Source: Alphaproteobacteria bacterium (GTDB lineage Bacteria > Pseudomonadota > Alphaproteobacteria > Rhodobacterales > Rhodobacteraceae). Taken from it: a stretch of 9,250 bases of DNA. Shown in pieces: positions 1-5,966 of the stretch. The DNA lies in NCBI GenBank assembly GCA_024279075.1, contig JAJRRX010000527.1, positions 1-9,250 on the forward strand. Reading direction: 5' to 3'. Under the pieces are notes generated by a model. It did no database searches, was not told the origin of the DNA, and saw only the letters and a list, made by a program, of their open reading frames with translations. Within the stretch, counting starts at the first letter, position 1; the number at the start of each line of letters is the position of its first letter. The position numbers and the translations under genes are program-made.

Positions 1-2058
1 CCTGAGGGCGTTGATTGTGACCAAAACCGTCGCGCCCGTGTCTGCCAAAATCGCCATCCAGAGGGATGTGATACCAAACAGCGTGGTGACCAAAAACACG
101 GCCTTCAGCCCCAGCGCGATGCTGATGTTTTGATAGATGTTCTGCATCGTTGCTTGCGAAAGATCAATCAGCGCAGGCACATCTGATACCCGCTCATGCA
201 GGAGCGCGGCATCTGCTGTTTCCAGTGCCACATCGGTGCCGCCGCCCATGGCAATGCCAACATCGGCGCGGGCTAGGGCAGGGGCGTCATTAATACCATC
301 ACCAACCATCGCCACGTCGCCTTTTTCGCGCAGCTCCTCGATGATTCTAAGCTTGTCTTCCGGCATTAGCTCGGCCTTCACTTCCATACCCAACTGGGCA
401 GCGAGCGCTTTGCCGGTGCGAGCGTTATCCCCCGTCAGCATGATCGCGGAAATGCCCATGCGTTTGAGGGCGGCCATGGAGGAGACCGCATCCTCGCGCA
501 GCTCATCCCGCATGGCGATGATGCCAAGTAGGCTGCCATCGGCCACCACAGCGGCCACGGTTTTCCCGTCGGTCTCAAACGCTTCGATTTGGGCGGCTTC
601 ATCGGCGCCTACGTTGGTAATTTCGGCAGCGTAGCGCGGCGAGGCCACCACCACATCCACCTTGCCAACCATTGCCCGCACCCCGCGCCCGCGCAGGGCC
701 TCTGATTTGGTGGTTTTGCCAAGCTTAAGGCCCTCGGCGCGCGCGGTTATAGCCTTGGCCAACGGGTGGGAAGAGCCAGCCTCAACCGCCGCCGCGAGGG
801 CCAGCATGTCGTTCTCAGCGCCGTTGAAGGTGGTAATATCCGTGACCTTTGGCGTGCCCTCCGAAAGAGTTCCGGTTTTGTCAAACGCCACCGTGCGGAC
901 CTTGCCAATGGCCTCTAACACCGCGCCGCCTTTCATCAGCAAACCCTGCCGCGCACCTGTAGAAATGCCCGAAGTGATGGCCGCAGGGGTAGAGAGCACA
1001 AGCGCACAAGGGCAGCCGATAAGCAGGATTGCGAGGCCTTTATAGACCCATGTGCCAAGGTCAGCCCCCACCAGAAGCGGTGGCAGAAAGGCGATCATCG
1101 CAGCCACGATTATCACGCCCGGTGTATAATAAGTGCTAAAGCGGTCAATAAAACGCGCGGTGGGGGCTTTGGAGGCTTCGGCATCCTCCACCATTTGCAG
1201 AATTCGGGAAATCATATTATTTTCAGCGGCTTGGGTGACTTCTATGCGGATAAGGCCGTCAGTATTGATCGAGCCAGCAAACACGGAATCGCCGACTTCT
1301 TTGTGGCGAGGCATGGATTCGCCGGTGATCGCGGCTTCATCAATCGCGGTTTCGCCCATGGTCAGGGTGCCGTCCGCTGGCACACGGCCACCGGGGCGAA
1401 CCTCGATGATATCACCAAGCGCCAGTGTGTCGGCCTCGACTTCGGCCACCGCATCGCCTTTTACTAGATAGGCAGATTTTGGCACGAGGTAGGCCAGCGC
1501 GGAAACAGAAGCGCGGGCCTTGGCGGCCGCCACGGCCTCAAGCAGCTCACCGATGAGAAACAGGAATACCACAACAGAGGCTTCGGCGGCTTCGTCAATT
1601 ACAATCGCGCCGATCACCGCGATCGTCACCAACATTTCGATGGTAAAGGGCTGGCCAACCAATGCGGCGCTTACCGCTTTGCGCGCCAAGGGCATGAGCG
1701 CTAGCAGCGCCCCTGCGGCAAAGACATAGCCCGCATAGGCCGGCACGAGGAAAGAAAGCACTGTGGCCACGGCCAAAATCGCCCCTGCCACGATCACCAA
1801 CCGCCCTTTGCCGGTTTCAAACCAGCGCTTGGGGGCCTCTGGGGCCACATTTTCCCGTACTTTATAACCAAGCTTCTGGATGGTTTTCTTGATATGCGCG
1901 GCATCGCCGCCTTCGCCAAGCTCCAGCTTCAGCTTCTGGTTGGTATAATTAAGCGAAACCTTCCCCACCCCCGGCAGAGCGCACACCGCGCCCTCAATCT
2001 TGTTGGTGCAGCTTGGGCAATCCATGCCCTCGATGTTTAGTGTCAGTTGCTCAGCCAT
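1..2058 (-). CDS. zntA: Heavy-metal-translocating P1B-type ATPase (Zn/Cd/Pb class), 3' end outside window
   Basis: This inner-membrane pump exports divalent soft metals (Zn2+, Cd2+, Pb2+) at the cost of ATP. The 686 codons visible read in order: an N-terminal HMA metal-binding domain with GMDCPSC (Cys14, Cys17); hydrophobic helices from about residue 92; the actuator loop with TGES (245-248); the membrane metal site CPC (349-351); the phosphorylation motif DKTGT (Asp393); SSHP (His431) of the nucleotide domain; and GDGINDAP (from residue 586). The last helices carry LADTGATV with Asp673, the position that marks the ZntA-like class against Cu+ pumps. The frame is still open at base 1, after NALR, so only a short tail is missing. 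The ATG at 2058 is chosen because AGGAGG (2064-2069) lies 5 nt upstream and the HMA domain starts at once. The promoter carries a MerR-type palindrome. Family and class are well supported; the exact metal is inferred. Confidence 0.96.
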   Translation of the reverse strand, partial: MAEQLTLNIEGMDCPSCTNKIEGAVCALPGVGKVSLNYTNQKLKLELGEGGDAAHIKKTIQKLGYKVRENVAPEAPKRWFETGKGRLVIVAGAILAVATVLSFLVPAYAGYVFAAGALLALMPLARKAVSAALVGQPFTIEMLVTIAVIGAIVIDEAAEASVVVFLFLIGELLEAVAAAKARASVSALAYLVPKSAYLVKGDAVAEVEADTLALGDIIEVRPGGRVPADGTLTMGETAIDEAAITGESMPRHKEVGDSVFAGSINTDGLIRIEVTQAAENNMISRILQMVEDAEASKAPTARFIDRFSTYYTPGVIIVAAMIAFLPPLLVGADLGTWVYKGLAILLIGCPCALVLSTPAAITSGISTGARQGLLMKGGAVLEAIGKVRTVAFDKTGTLSEGTPKVTDITTFNGAENDMLALAAAVEAGSSHPLAKAITARAEGLKLGKTTKSEALRGRGVRAMVGKVDVVVASPRYAAEITNVGADEAAQIEAFETDGKTVAAVVADGSLLGIIAMRDELREDAVSSMAALKRMGISAIMLTGDNARTGKALAAQLGMEVKAELMPEDKLRIIEELREKGDVAMVGDGINDAPALARADVGIAMGGGTDVALETADAALLHERVSDVPALIDLSQATMQNIYQNISIALGLKAVFLVTTLFGITSLWMAILADTGATVLVTINALR

Positions 2059-2090
2059 TTTGGCCTCCTGCGAAAAGAGTGATTCGCCAT

Positions 2091-2121
2091 ACTATGCGAC
2101 CTCTAGCCCCTAGAGCTTCAA
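2091..2121 (-). promoter_or_regulatory. Predicted MerR-family metal-responsive promoter/operator of the P-type ATPase
   Basis: Read on the minus strand, a -35-like TTGAAG (2121-2116) and a -10-like CATAGT (2096-2091) are separated by 19 bp. The spacer holds a perfect 6-bp inverted repeat with a 3-bp centre, CTCTAGCCCCTAGAG (2101-2115). An over-long 19-20 bp spacer filled by such a palindrome is the known design of promoters activated by MerR-family regulators (ZntR, CadR, PbrR), which twist the DNA when metal is bound. No merR-type gene is in the window, so the regulator is inferred and must be encoded elsewhere. Confidence 0.75.
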
Positions 2122-2137
2122 GAGGTATTTTATGGAC

Positions 2138-2165
2138 TTGACGCCAGCGCTCGAAAAACCAGAAT
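2138..2165 (+). promoter_or_regulatory. Candidate sigma70-type promoter of the histidine phosphatase gene
   Basis: TTGACG (2138-2143) and CAGAAT (2160-2165) are separated by 16 bp and would start transcription roughly at 2172, just ahead of the strong ribosome-binding site at 2179-2185. The -10 matches the consensus at 4 of 6 bases, so this is a moderate prediction. If it is used, an upstream ATG at 2164 would fall inside the -10 box and could not be the start codon. Confidence 0.45.
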
Positions 2166-2190
2166 GCGTGGGCGCTGCAAGGAGGCTCTC

Positions 2191-2775
2191 ATGCCACAAT
2201 TTCCAGACCTATTCATCCTACGCCACGGGCAAACCGAGTGGAATGTAGCAGGCCGCTACCAAGGTCAACGTGATTCGCCGCTCACCGCACTGGGCGTGGC
2301 CCAAGCCAAGACCCAAGGCGAGATTTTGCGGGGGGTTTTGGAGGGGCGCATCCTGCCCGCCTATGCCAGCCCGCTTGGCCGCGCGGCCCGCACTGCCGAA
2401 CTGGCGCTGGCGCCGCTTGGCCAGCAAGCCCGCCTTGATTCCCGCCTCAAAGAGCTGAATTTTGGCTCGCGCGAGGGAAAGACGCGGGCCGAGGTGGCCC
2501 AAACGGGCATTTCCAGCCGCTTTGCGCACTATTTCTCGGACCCAGAAGGGGAGAGCTTTCAGGACATTGAAAGCCGCTGCCGCGCCTTTCTGGATGATCT
2601 TGAGAGCGAAAGCATTGTGATAACCCATGGTATAACCTCCCGTATTTTACGCGGTATCTGGCTGGGGTTAAGCGGCGAAGATATGCTCGACCTCCCCGTT
2701 GACCAAGGTTGCATTTACCACCTTCGCTTAGGCGCTGTGCACTGCCTAACGGCCCCCACCCCCGACGCGGCCTAA
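2191..2775 (+). CDS. Histidine phosphatase family protein (phosphoglycerate mutase-like)
   Basis: This is a cytoplasmic phosphatase of the branch-1 histidine phosphatase superfamily, 194 aa, close to the usual ~200 aa. The catalytic signature LRHGQTEWN lies at the N-terminus, with the phospho-accepting His12 and neighbouring Arg11. SPLGRAARTAEL supplies the usual second arginine region, ELNFGSREGKT the acidic region, and ITHGITSR the second catalytic histidine (His146). The ATG at 2191 is preferred over one at 2164 because AAGGAGG (2179-2185) sits 5 nt upstream of it and because the RHG motif normally lies about 10 residues from the start. It diverges from the metal ATPase, and the tRNA promoter follows. 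Substrate is not predictable: the family includes phosphoglycerate mutases, alpha-ribazole phosphatases and broad phosphatases, and nothing nearby points to one of them. Confidence 0.92.
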   Translation: MPQFPDLFILRHGQTEWNVAGRYQGQRDSPLTALGVAQAKTQGEILRGVLEGRILPAYASPLGRAARTAELALAPLGQQARLDSRLKELNFGSREGKTRAEVAQTGISSRFAHYFSDPEGESFQDIESRCRAFLDDLESESIVITHGITSRILRGIWLGLSGEDMLDLPVDQGCIYHLRLGAVHCLTAPTPDAA

Positions 2776-2803
2776 GTTTTTTCAATTGCAAGGTGGGAAG
2801 CGC

Positions 2804-2832
2804 TTGACGCCCCCGCCCGCTGGCCCTAAAAC
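2804..2832 (+). promoter_or_regulatory. Promoter of the tandem tRNA-Asp genes
   Basis: TTGACG (2804-2809), a 17-bp spacer, and TAAAAC (2827-2832), followed by a GC-rich discriminator. It lies about 40 bp before the first tRNA. The layout matches housekeeping promoters of stable RNA genes in alphaproteobacteria. No comparable promoter fits in the 19-nt gap before the second tRNA, so both are probably made as one transcript. Confidence 0.65.
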
Positions 2833-2873
2833 GCGCCTACGCCTAAAGCTTGCTTTGGGCAATTTGTAAATGT

Positions 2874-2950
<77 letters not shown>

Positions 2951-2969
2951 TTTACATGCAGAAGATTGC

Positions 2970-3046
<77 letters not shown>

Positions 3047-3336
3047 GTCTCCTTGTATCTCACGGCTAGTTCGCTGCGCTCACGCCTCCGATAGGGTGGC
3101 AAACGCTTGCTGGGGCATGGCCACGCCCTTGGGTCGCCGCAAGGCTCATTTGTCCAGTTTAGGGTTAAGGTTGGAAAAATAAGAAAGCATATGGTAGCCC
3201 ATAAAAGATGACCCCACATTGGCATTAAAGCGATGCTCATACCCATATGAACGTTTACCTATTGAACGACAGGCGCCGGTAGAAAAAGAAAACCAAAGAC
3301 AGACAACCCGTCCTTCTTATCCAACCGGCGCTCTCC

Positions 3337-3386
3337 CGCCCGTCGGGGCACGATTTTCTGCGCAAATCGACCCCTCCCGTTGGGCG
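3337..3386. other. Nested stem-loop, candidate structured RNA or palindromic element
   Basis: Three exact complementary blocks nest around one loop. CGCCC (3337-3341) pairs with GGGCG (3382-3386), GGGG (3345-3348) with CCCC (3371-3374), and CGATTT (3351-3356) with AAATCG (3364-3369), giving 15 Watson-Crick pairs around the loop TCTGCGC. No U-tract follows on either strand, so it is not a standard Rho-independent terminator. Because the stem is symmetric, the strand is undecided. Function unknown. Confidence 0.5.
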
Positions 3387-3388
3387 TG

Positions 3389-3414
3389 GCCTCGCTACGC
3401 TCGGTGCGGCGCGT
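3389..3414 (+). repeat. Inverted intergenic repeat, left arm
   Basis: The reverse complement of 3550-3576 aligns to this arm over 26 positions with one substitution and one single-base gap. The first 14 bases (GCCTCGCTACGCTC) are identical. It starts 2 bp after the nested stem-loop. The pattern suggests a small interspersed repeat of the REP type, but no copy count is available from this window. Confidence 0.6.
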
Positions 3415-3549
3415 CTAGCATTGCACTGCTTGGCAAGGTTATGTCCGCGCCGCAATTGCCGTGCTTTTGATCAGGCGTGTTTTGGTGCTTACAAAAGGCG
3501 ATTAGTTTGCAGGCGGCGCGAGCGGAGCCTCGACATAAGCGCAATATTT

Positions 3550-3576
3550 ACGCGCCGCCACTGAGCGTAGCGAGGC
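3550..3576 (-). repeat. Inverted intergenic repeat, right arm
   Basis: On the minus strand this reads GCCTCGCTACGCTC followed by AGTGGCGGCGCGT, matching the left arm at 3389-3414. Its CGCGCCGCC (3551-3559) is also the exact complement of GGCGGCGCG at 3512-3520, so a local hairpin with a 30-nt loop is possible. Confidence 0.6.
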
Positions 3577-3641
3577 GCGGTTCCGGTGCGTAGCGCTGGA
3601 AAGCCGAGGCAAGCGGGAGTATGGGTTTCGTGCGTTGTTTT

Positions 3642-3875
3642 CTACTCTAGTGGTGTTCGAATGAAATACTGCCTTACGCCCGCATCGCTCACCACCTTCA
3701 TCAACACATAGCCTTGCTCATTGCAAAAATGCGGCACGTCAATCACGGCGGCGGGGTCATCGGCCACAAGCTTAAGCACCTGGCCCGCGCCCATGCCCTT
3801 TAACCGCTTTCGCGCTTTCAGCACGGGCAGCGGGCAAAGCAGGCTGCGGGCGTCTATTTCGTCGTCAAATTCCAT
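3642..3875 (-). CDS. tusA: TusA/SirA-family sulfur-carrier protein
   Basis: A 77-aa protein, the usual size of the TusA fold. These small cytoplasmic proteins carry sulfur as a persulfide on a conserved cysteine, for tRNA thiolation, molybdenum cofactor work or sulfur oxidation depending on the paralogue. The defining CPxP motif is present as LLCPLPVLKARK with Cys14; the first strand ends IDAR just before it, as is typical. A second cysteine (about residue 51, PHFCNEQGY) lies in the hydrophobic half, and the C-terminus YFIRTPLE fits the last strand of the domain. The ATG at 3875 has no good ribosome-binding site. The gene diverges from ccdA with about 110 bp between starts. Family assignment is strong; whether it is true TusA or a TusA-like paralogue cannot be told, because tusBCDE are not in view. 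Confidence 0.92.
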   Translation of the reverse strand: MEFDDEIDARSLLCPLPVLKARKRLKGMGAGQVLKLVADDPAAVIDVPHFCNEQGYVLMKVVSDAGVRQYFIRTPLE

Positions 3876-3899
3876 GCGGGCAGGCTAAGGCGCGGGGCT

Positions 3900-3928
3900 T
3901 TGCCTGTCCACGTAAATGTGACAAAAAT
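3900..3928 (+). promoter_or_regulatory. Weak candidate promoter for ccdA
   Basis: TTGCCT (3900-3905) and AAAAAT (3923-3928) with a 17-bp spacer match the sigma70 consensus at 4 of 6 bases each. It sits in the tusA-ccdA divergent gap, about 56 bp before the ccdA start. It is the best match seen there, but the match is weak. Confidence 0.25.
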
Positions 3929-3983
3929 TGGGATGACCTTTCCGGGGGAACCCGCTAAAGCTTGGCAAAGAAAAGGAAATGCC

Positions 3984-4730
3984 ATGTTTGGAATTGATGT
4001 CATTGATGCCACCCTGTTGCCCTCGATGTTTGTGGCGCTGCTGGCGGGTATAATTAGCTTTCTCAGCCCGTGTGTGCTGCCGATTGTGCCGCCATACCTT
4101 GCCTTTATGGCGGGCTCTTCGATGGATGAAATCGAGCAAGGAAAAAGCAAAAAGGTCATTATCTCGGCGCTGTTTTTTGTGCTTGGACTTTCCACCGTGT
4201 TTATGTTTCTTGGCATTGCCGCCTCGGCGCTTGGCCGCTCGCTCCTGCGTTATCAGGGCGAAATGACCATCGCCGGCGGTATAATTATCATCATTTTTGG
4301 CCTGCATTTCCTAGGGGTTTTCCGCATTCCCTTCCTTTACCGCGATGCGCGCATGGAGGCGAAAGCCGAGGGCGGCACTTTTATTGGTGCTTATATACTC
4401 GGGCTGGCCTTTGCCTTTGGCTGGTCGCCCTGCATTGGGCCAATTCTGGGCACTATTTTGTTTCTCGTGGTTGATGACGGCAATATTGGCCGTGGTATGG
4501 TGATGATGGGGACCTATGCTTTTGGCCTCGGCCTGCCGTTTATTCTGGCAGCGGTGTTTATCACCAAGGCCATTGGGGTGATGAATCGCTTTAAAAAACA
4601 CATGCGCAAGGTTGAAATTGGCTCGGGGGTTTTGATGATCACCATCGGCATCCTTATGATCACCGGCTGGTTCACCGCCATGTCTTTCTGGCTGCTGGAG
4701 CAATTTCCGGCGCTTGGGGCGATCGGTTAA
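3984..4730 (+). CDS. ccdA: Cytochrome c biogenesis protein CcdA (thiol-disulfide electron transporter)
   Basis: An inner-membrane protein of 248 aa that moves electrons from cytoplasmic thioredoxin to periplasmic thiol proteins, which reduce apocytochrome c before haem attachment. It has about six hydrophobic helices. The paired redox cysteines lie in the two pseudo-symmetric motifs SFLSPCVLPIVPPY (Cys30, helix 1) and FGWSPCIGPILGT (Cys150, helix 4), the CcdA/DsbD-beta hallmark. It lacks the extra periplasmic domains of full DsbD. The ATG at 3984 is chosen because AAAAGGA (3971-3977) lies 6 nt upstream and the protein then begins directly before helix 1; an upstream TTG at 3900 would add 28 residues of poor quality. 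It leads a same-strand run with the hydrolase and P450, and diverges from tusA, another sulfur/thiol gene. Its periplasmic partner thioredoxin (CcmG/ResA type) is not in the window. Confidence 0.95.
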   Translation: MFGIDVIDATLLPSMFVALLAGIISFLSPCVLPIVPPYLAFMAGSSMDEIEQGKSKKVIISALFFVLGLSTVFMFLGIAASALGRSLLRYQGEMTIAGGIIIIIFGLHFLGVFRIPFLYRDARMEAKAEGGTFIGAYILGLAFAFGWSPCIGPILGTILFLVVDDGNIGRGMVMMGTYAFGLGLPFILAAVFITKAIGVMNRFKKHMRKVEIGSGVLMITIGILMITGWFTAMSFWLLEQFPALGAIG

Positions 4731-4787
4731 CCCTACCCAAAGGGCTTTATGCGCAATATAGTCGGGCAAAACGAGAGTGCCAGACCC

Positions 4788-5966
4788 ATGAGCCAAACCC
4801 AACCCGTGCGCAAGCGCAAGGTGTTTTACCTGCCCGGATATGACCCCGTGCCCGCGCGCCACTACCGCGAGATGTATCGCCGTGAAGGGGCGCAACAGGC
4901 CGAGATTTCAGGCTATCAGCTACAGATGCAGGCAAAGCTTGGCGAGCGCTATGCGTGGCAGGCGAGGGCTGAAATAGAGGGGGTTAAAACCACCACCGAA
5001 GTTGAATTTCTGGGTTGGAATGACATCGTTGTTGCCTCTATGCAAACAGGTGTTTTAGCCAGTTACTGGCTTTTGCTGCGCACGCTCTGGCTCTATCTGC
5101 GCACCGGGGCGCTGCTGGCGCTCATCCGCCTACGCCCTGCGCCGATGCTGGCGGCGCTTTATCCGGTAGCATTGTTTGGCGGGCAGTTATTGCTGGGGCT
5201 TTTGGCGCTTTGGCTAGCGGTTTGGGCCTTGGGTTGGGCTGGCTGGCTGGTGGGCTTTGCGGCGCTTTACGGCATTCTGTGGCTATTCAAACGCGCAGAC
5301 CGCCGGATTTACGCCTATTATCTGCTCTATGTTTATGCCTTTTCCGCATGGCACGCTGGCGGCTACCCCCCCGCCTTACGCGCGCGGTTGGAAGATTTTA
5401 AGGCCCGCATCGCCAAAGCCTTGACGGAGGACAATGACGAGGTGCTGATTGTCGGCCATTCTGTCGGCGCGCATTTGGGCGTGGAGCTATTGGCGGAAAT
5501 GGAGCGCGACGGGATGATTAAGGGCAACACACCGCTGGCGCTGCTGAGCTTGGGAGAGGTGATTCCAATGATCTCCTACCTGCCCAAAGCGCGGGGCCTG
5601 CGGCGCAGCCTGCATGCGCTTGGCAAAAGCGCGCGGGTGTTTTGGCTTGATGTCACAGCACCCGGCGATGGCGGCTGCTTTGCGCTTTGTGATCCGGTGG
5701 CGGTGAGCGGGGTTGGCGTTGGTCCGAAAGTGCTTTCGGCGGCCTTTAGCCAGACTCTGAAGCCCGAAACTTATGCTGCCCGCAAGCGGGCTTTCTTCAA
5801 GCTTCATTTCCAGTATCTCTGCGCCTTTGATAGGCCCGATAAATACGACTATTTCGCCATCACCGCAGGCCCGCAAACGCTGCAAGCCCGCTTTGGTGCG
5901 CAACCGGATTCCCCCTCCAAGTGCACAAAATGCTTCTCGAAATACACGGATATGGCCGATGGTTAA
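4788..5966 (+). CDS. Uncharacterised membrane-associated alpha/beta-hydrolase-like protein
   Basis: A 392-aa protein without a firm family name. The N-terminus has VFYLPGYDPVPARHYREMY, resembling the first strand and oxyanion loop of alpha/beta hydrolases. A hydrophobic stretch at about residues 120-167 looks like two membrane helices with a short turn. After it comes EVLIVGHSVGAHLGVELL, a nucleophile elbow G-H-S-V-G with predicted catalytic Ser225. A C-terminal His340 (KLHFQYL) and an acid in the DVTAPGDGG region could complete a triad, but this is inferred. The ATG at 4788 is preferred because the conserved-looking part starts there; an in-frame ATG at 4749, behind AAAGGG (4739-4744), would add 13 residues and cannot be excluded. 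It lies 57 bp after ccdA, and its stop overlaps the P450 start by 8 bp. A lipase, esterase or thioesterase role on a hydrophobic substrate is possible, not shown. Confidence 0.85.
   Translation: MSQTQPVRKRKVFYLPGYDPVPARHYREMYRREGAQQAEISGYQLQMQAKLGERYAWQARAEIEGVKTTTEVEFLGWNDIVVASMQTGVLASYWLLLRTLWLYLRTGALLALIRLRPAPMLAALYPVALFGGQLLLGLLALWLAVWALGWAGWLVGFAALYGILWLFKRADRRIYAYYLLYVYAFSAWHAGGYPPALRARLEDFKARIAKALTEDNDEVLIVGHSVGAHLGVELLAEMERDGMIKGNTPLALLSLGEVIPMISYLPKARGLRRSLHALGKSARVFWLDVTAPGDGGCFALCDPVAVSGVGVGPKVLSAAFSQTLKPETYAARKRAFFKLHFQYLCAFDRPDKYDYFAITAGPQTLQARFGAQPDSPSKCTKCFSKYTDMADG

Larger units (their letters stand above)
3047..3641. other. Gene-poor intergenic region rich in inverted repeats
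   Basis: About 595 bp between the tRNA genes and tusA hold no reading frame that looks like a conserved protein. The first part (about 3160-3260) is AT-richer than its surroundings and contains CATATGGTA (3188-3196) facing TACCCATATG (3240-3249). GCGCCGGT (3273-3280) faces ACCGGCGC (3324-3331). A nested stem-loop occupies 3337-3386, and a diverged inverted repeat joins 3389-3414 to 3550-3576. A short element TCGCT(A/G)CGCTC occurs at 3071-3081 and 3392-3402, and inverted at 3563-3573. No integrase, transposase or copy of the tRNA 3' end was found, so a mobile origin is not shown. Confidence 0.6.

Noticed and set aside
137..1729. Several plus-strand frames rich in Ala and Ser (137-634, 662-1045, 1133-1471, 1520-1729)
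   Set aside because: They lie antisense to the P-type ATPase, whose motifs run unbroken on the minus strand; the low-complexity composition is that of a shadow frame.
2746..2782. Possible Rho-independent terminator after the phosphatase gene (GGCC at 2751 and 2769, then TTTTTT)
   Set aside because: Only four base pairs around a 14-nt loop; the T-run is present but the stem is too weak to call.
2218..2791. Minus-strand frames opposite the phosphatase (2218-2628, 2447-2791)
   Set aside because: Shadow frames; the plus strand has the RHG and second-histidine motifs with a strong ribosome-binding site.
3219..3470. Overlapping frames of 83 codons (plus) and 66 codons (minus, 3255-3455) in the gap after the tRNAs
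   Set aside because: No recognisable domain, and no convincing ribosome-binding site was found. Both cross the stem-loop and the repeat arm, which better explain the sequence.
5773..5958. N-terminal extension of the P450 by 62 codons
   Set aside because: It lies wholly inside the hydrolase gene in another frame, has low-complexity Ser/Pro/Ile content, and P450s of this type start near the 5959 ATG.
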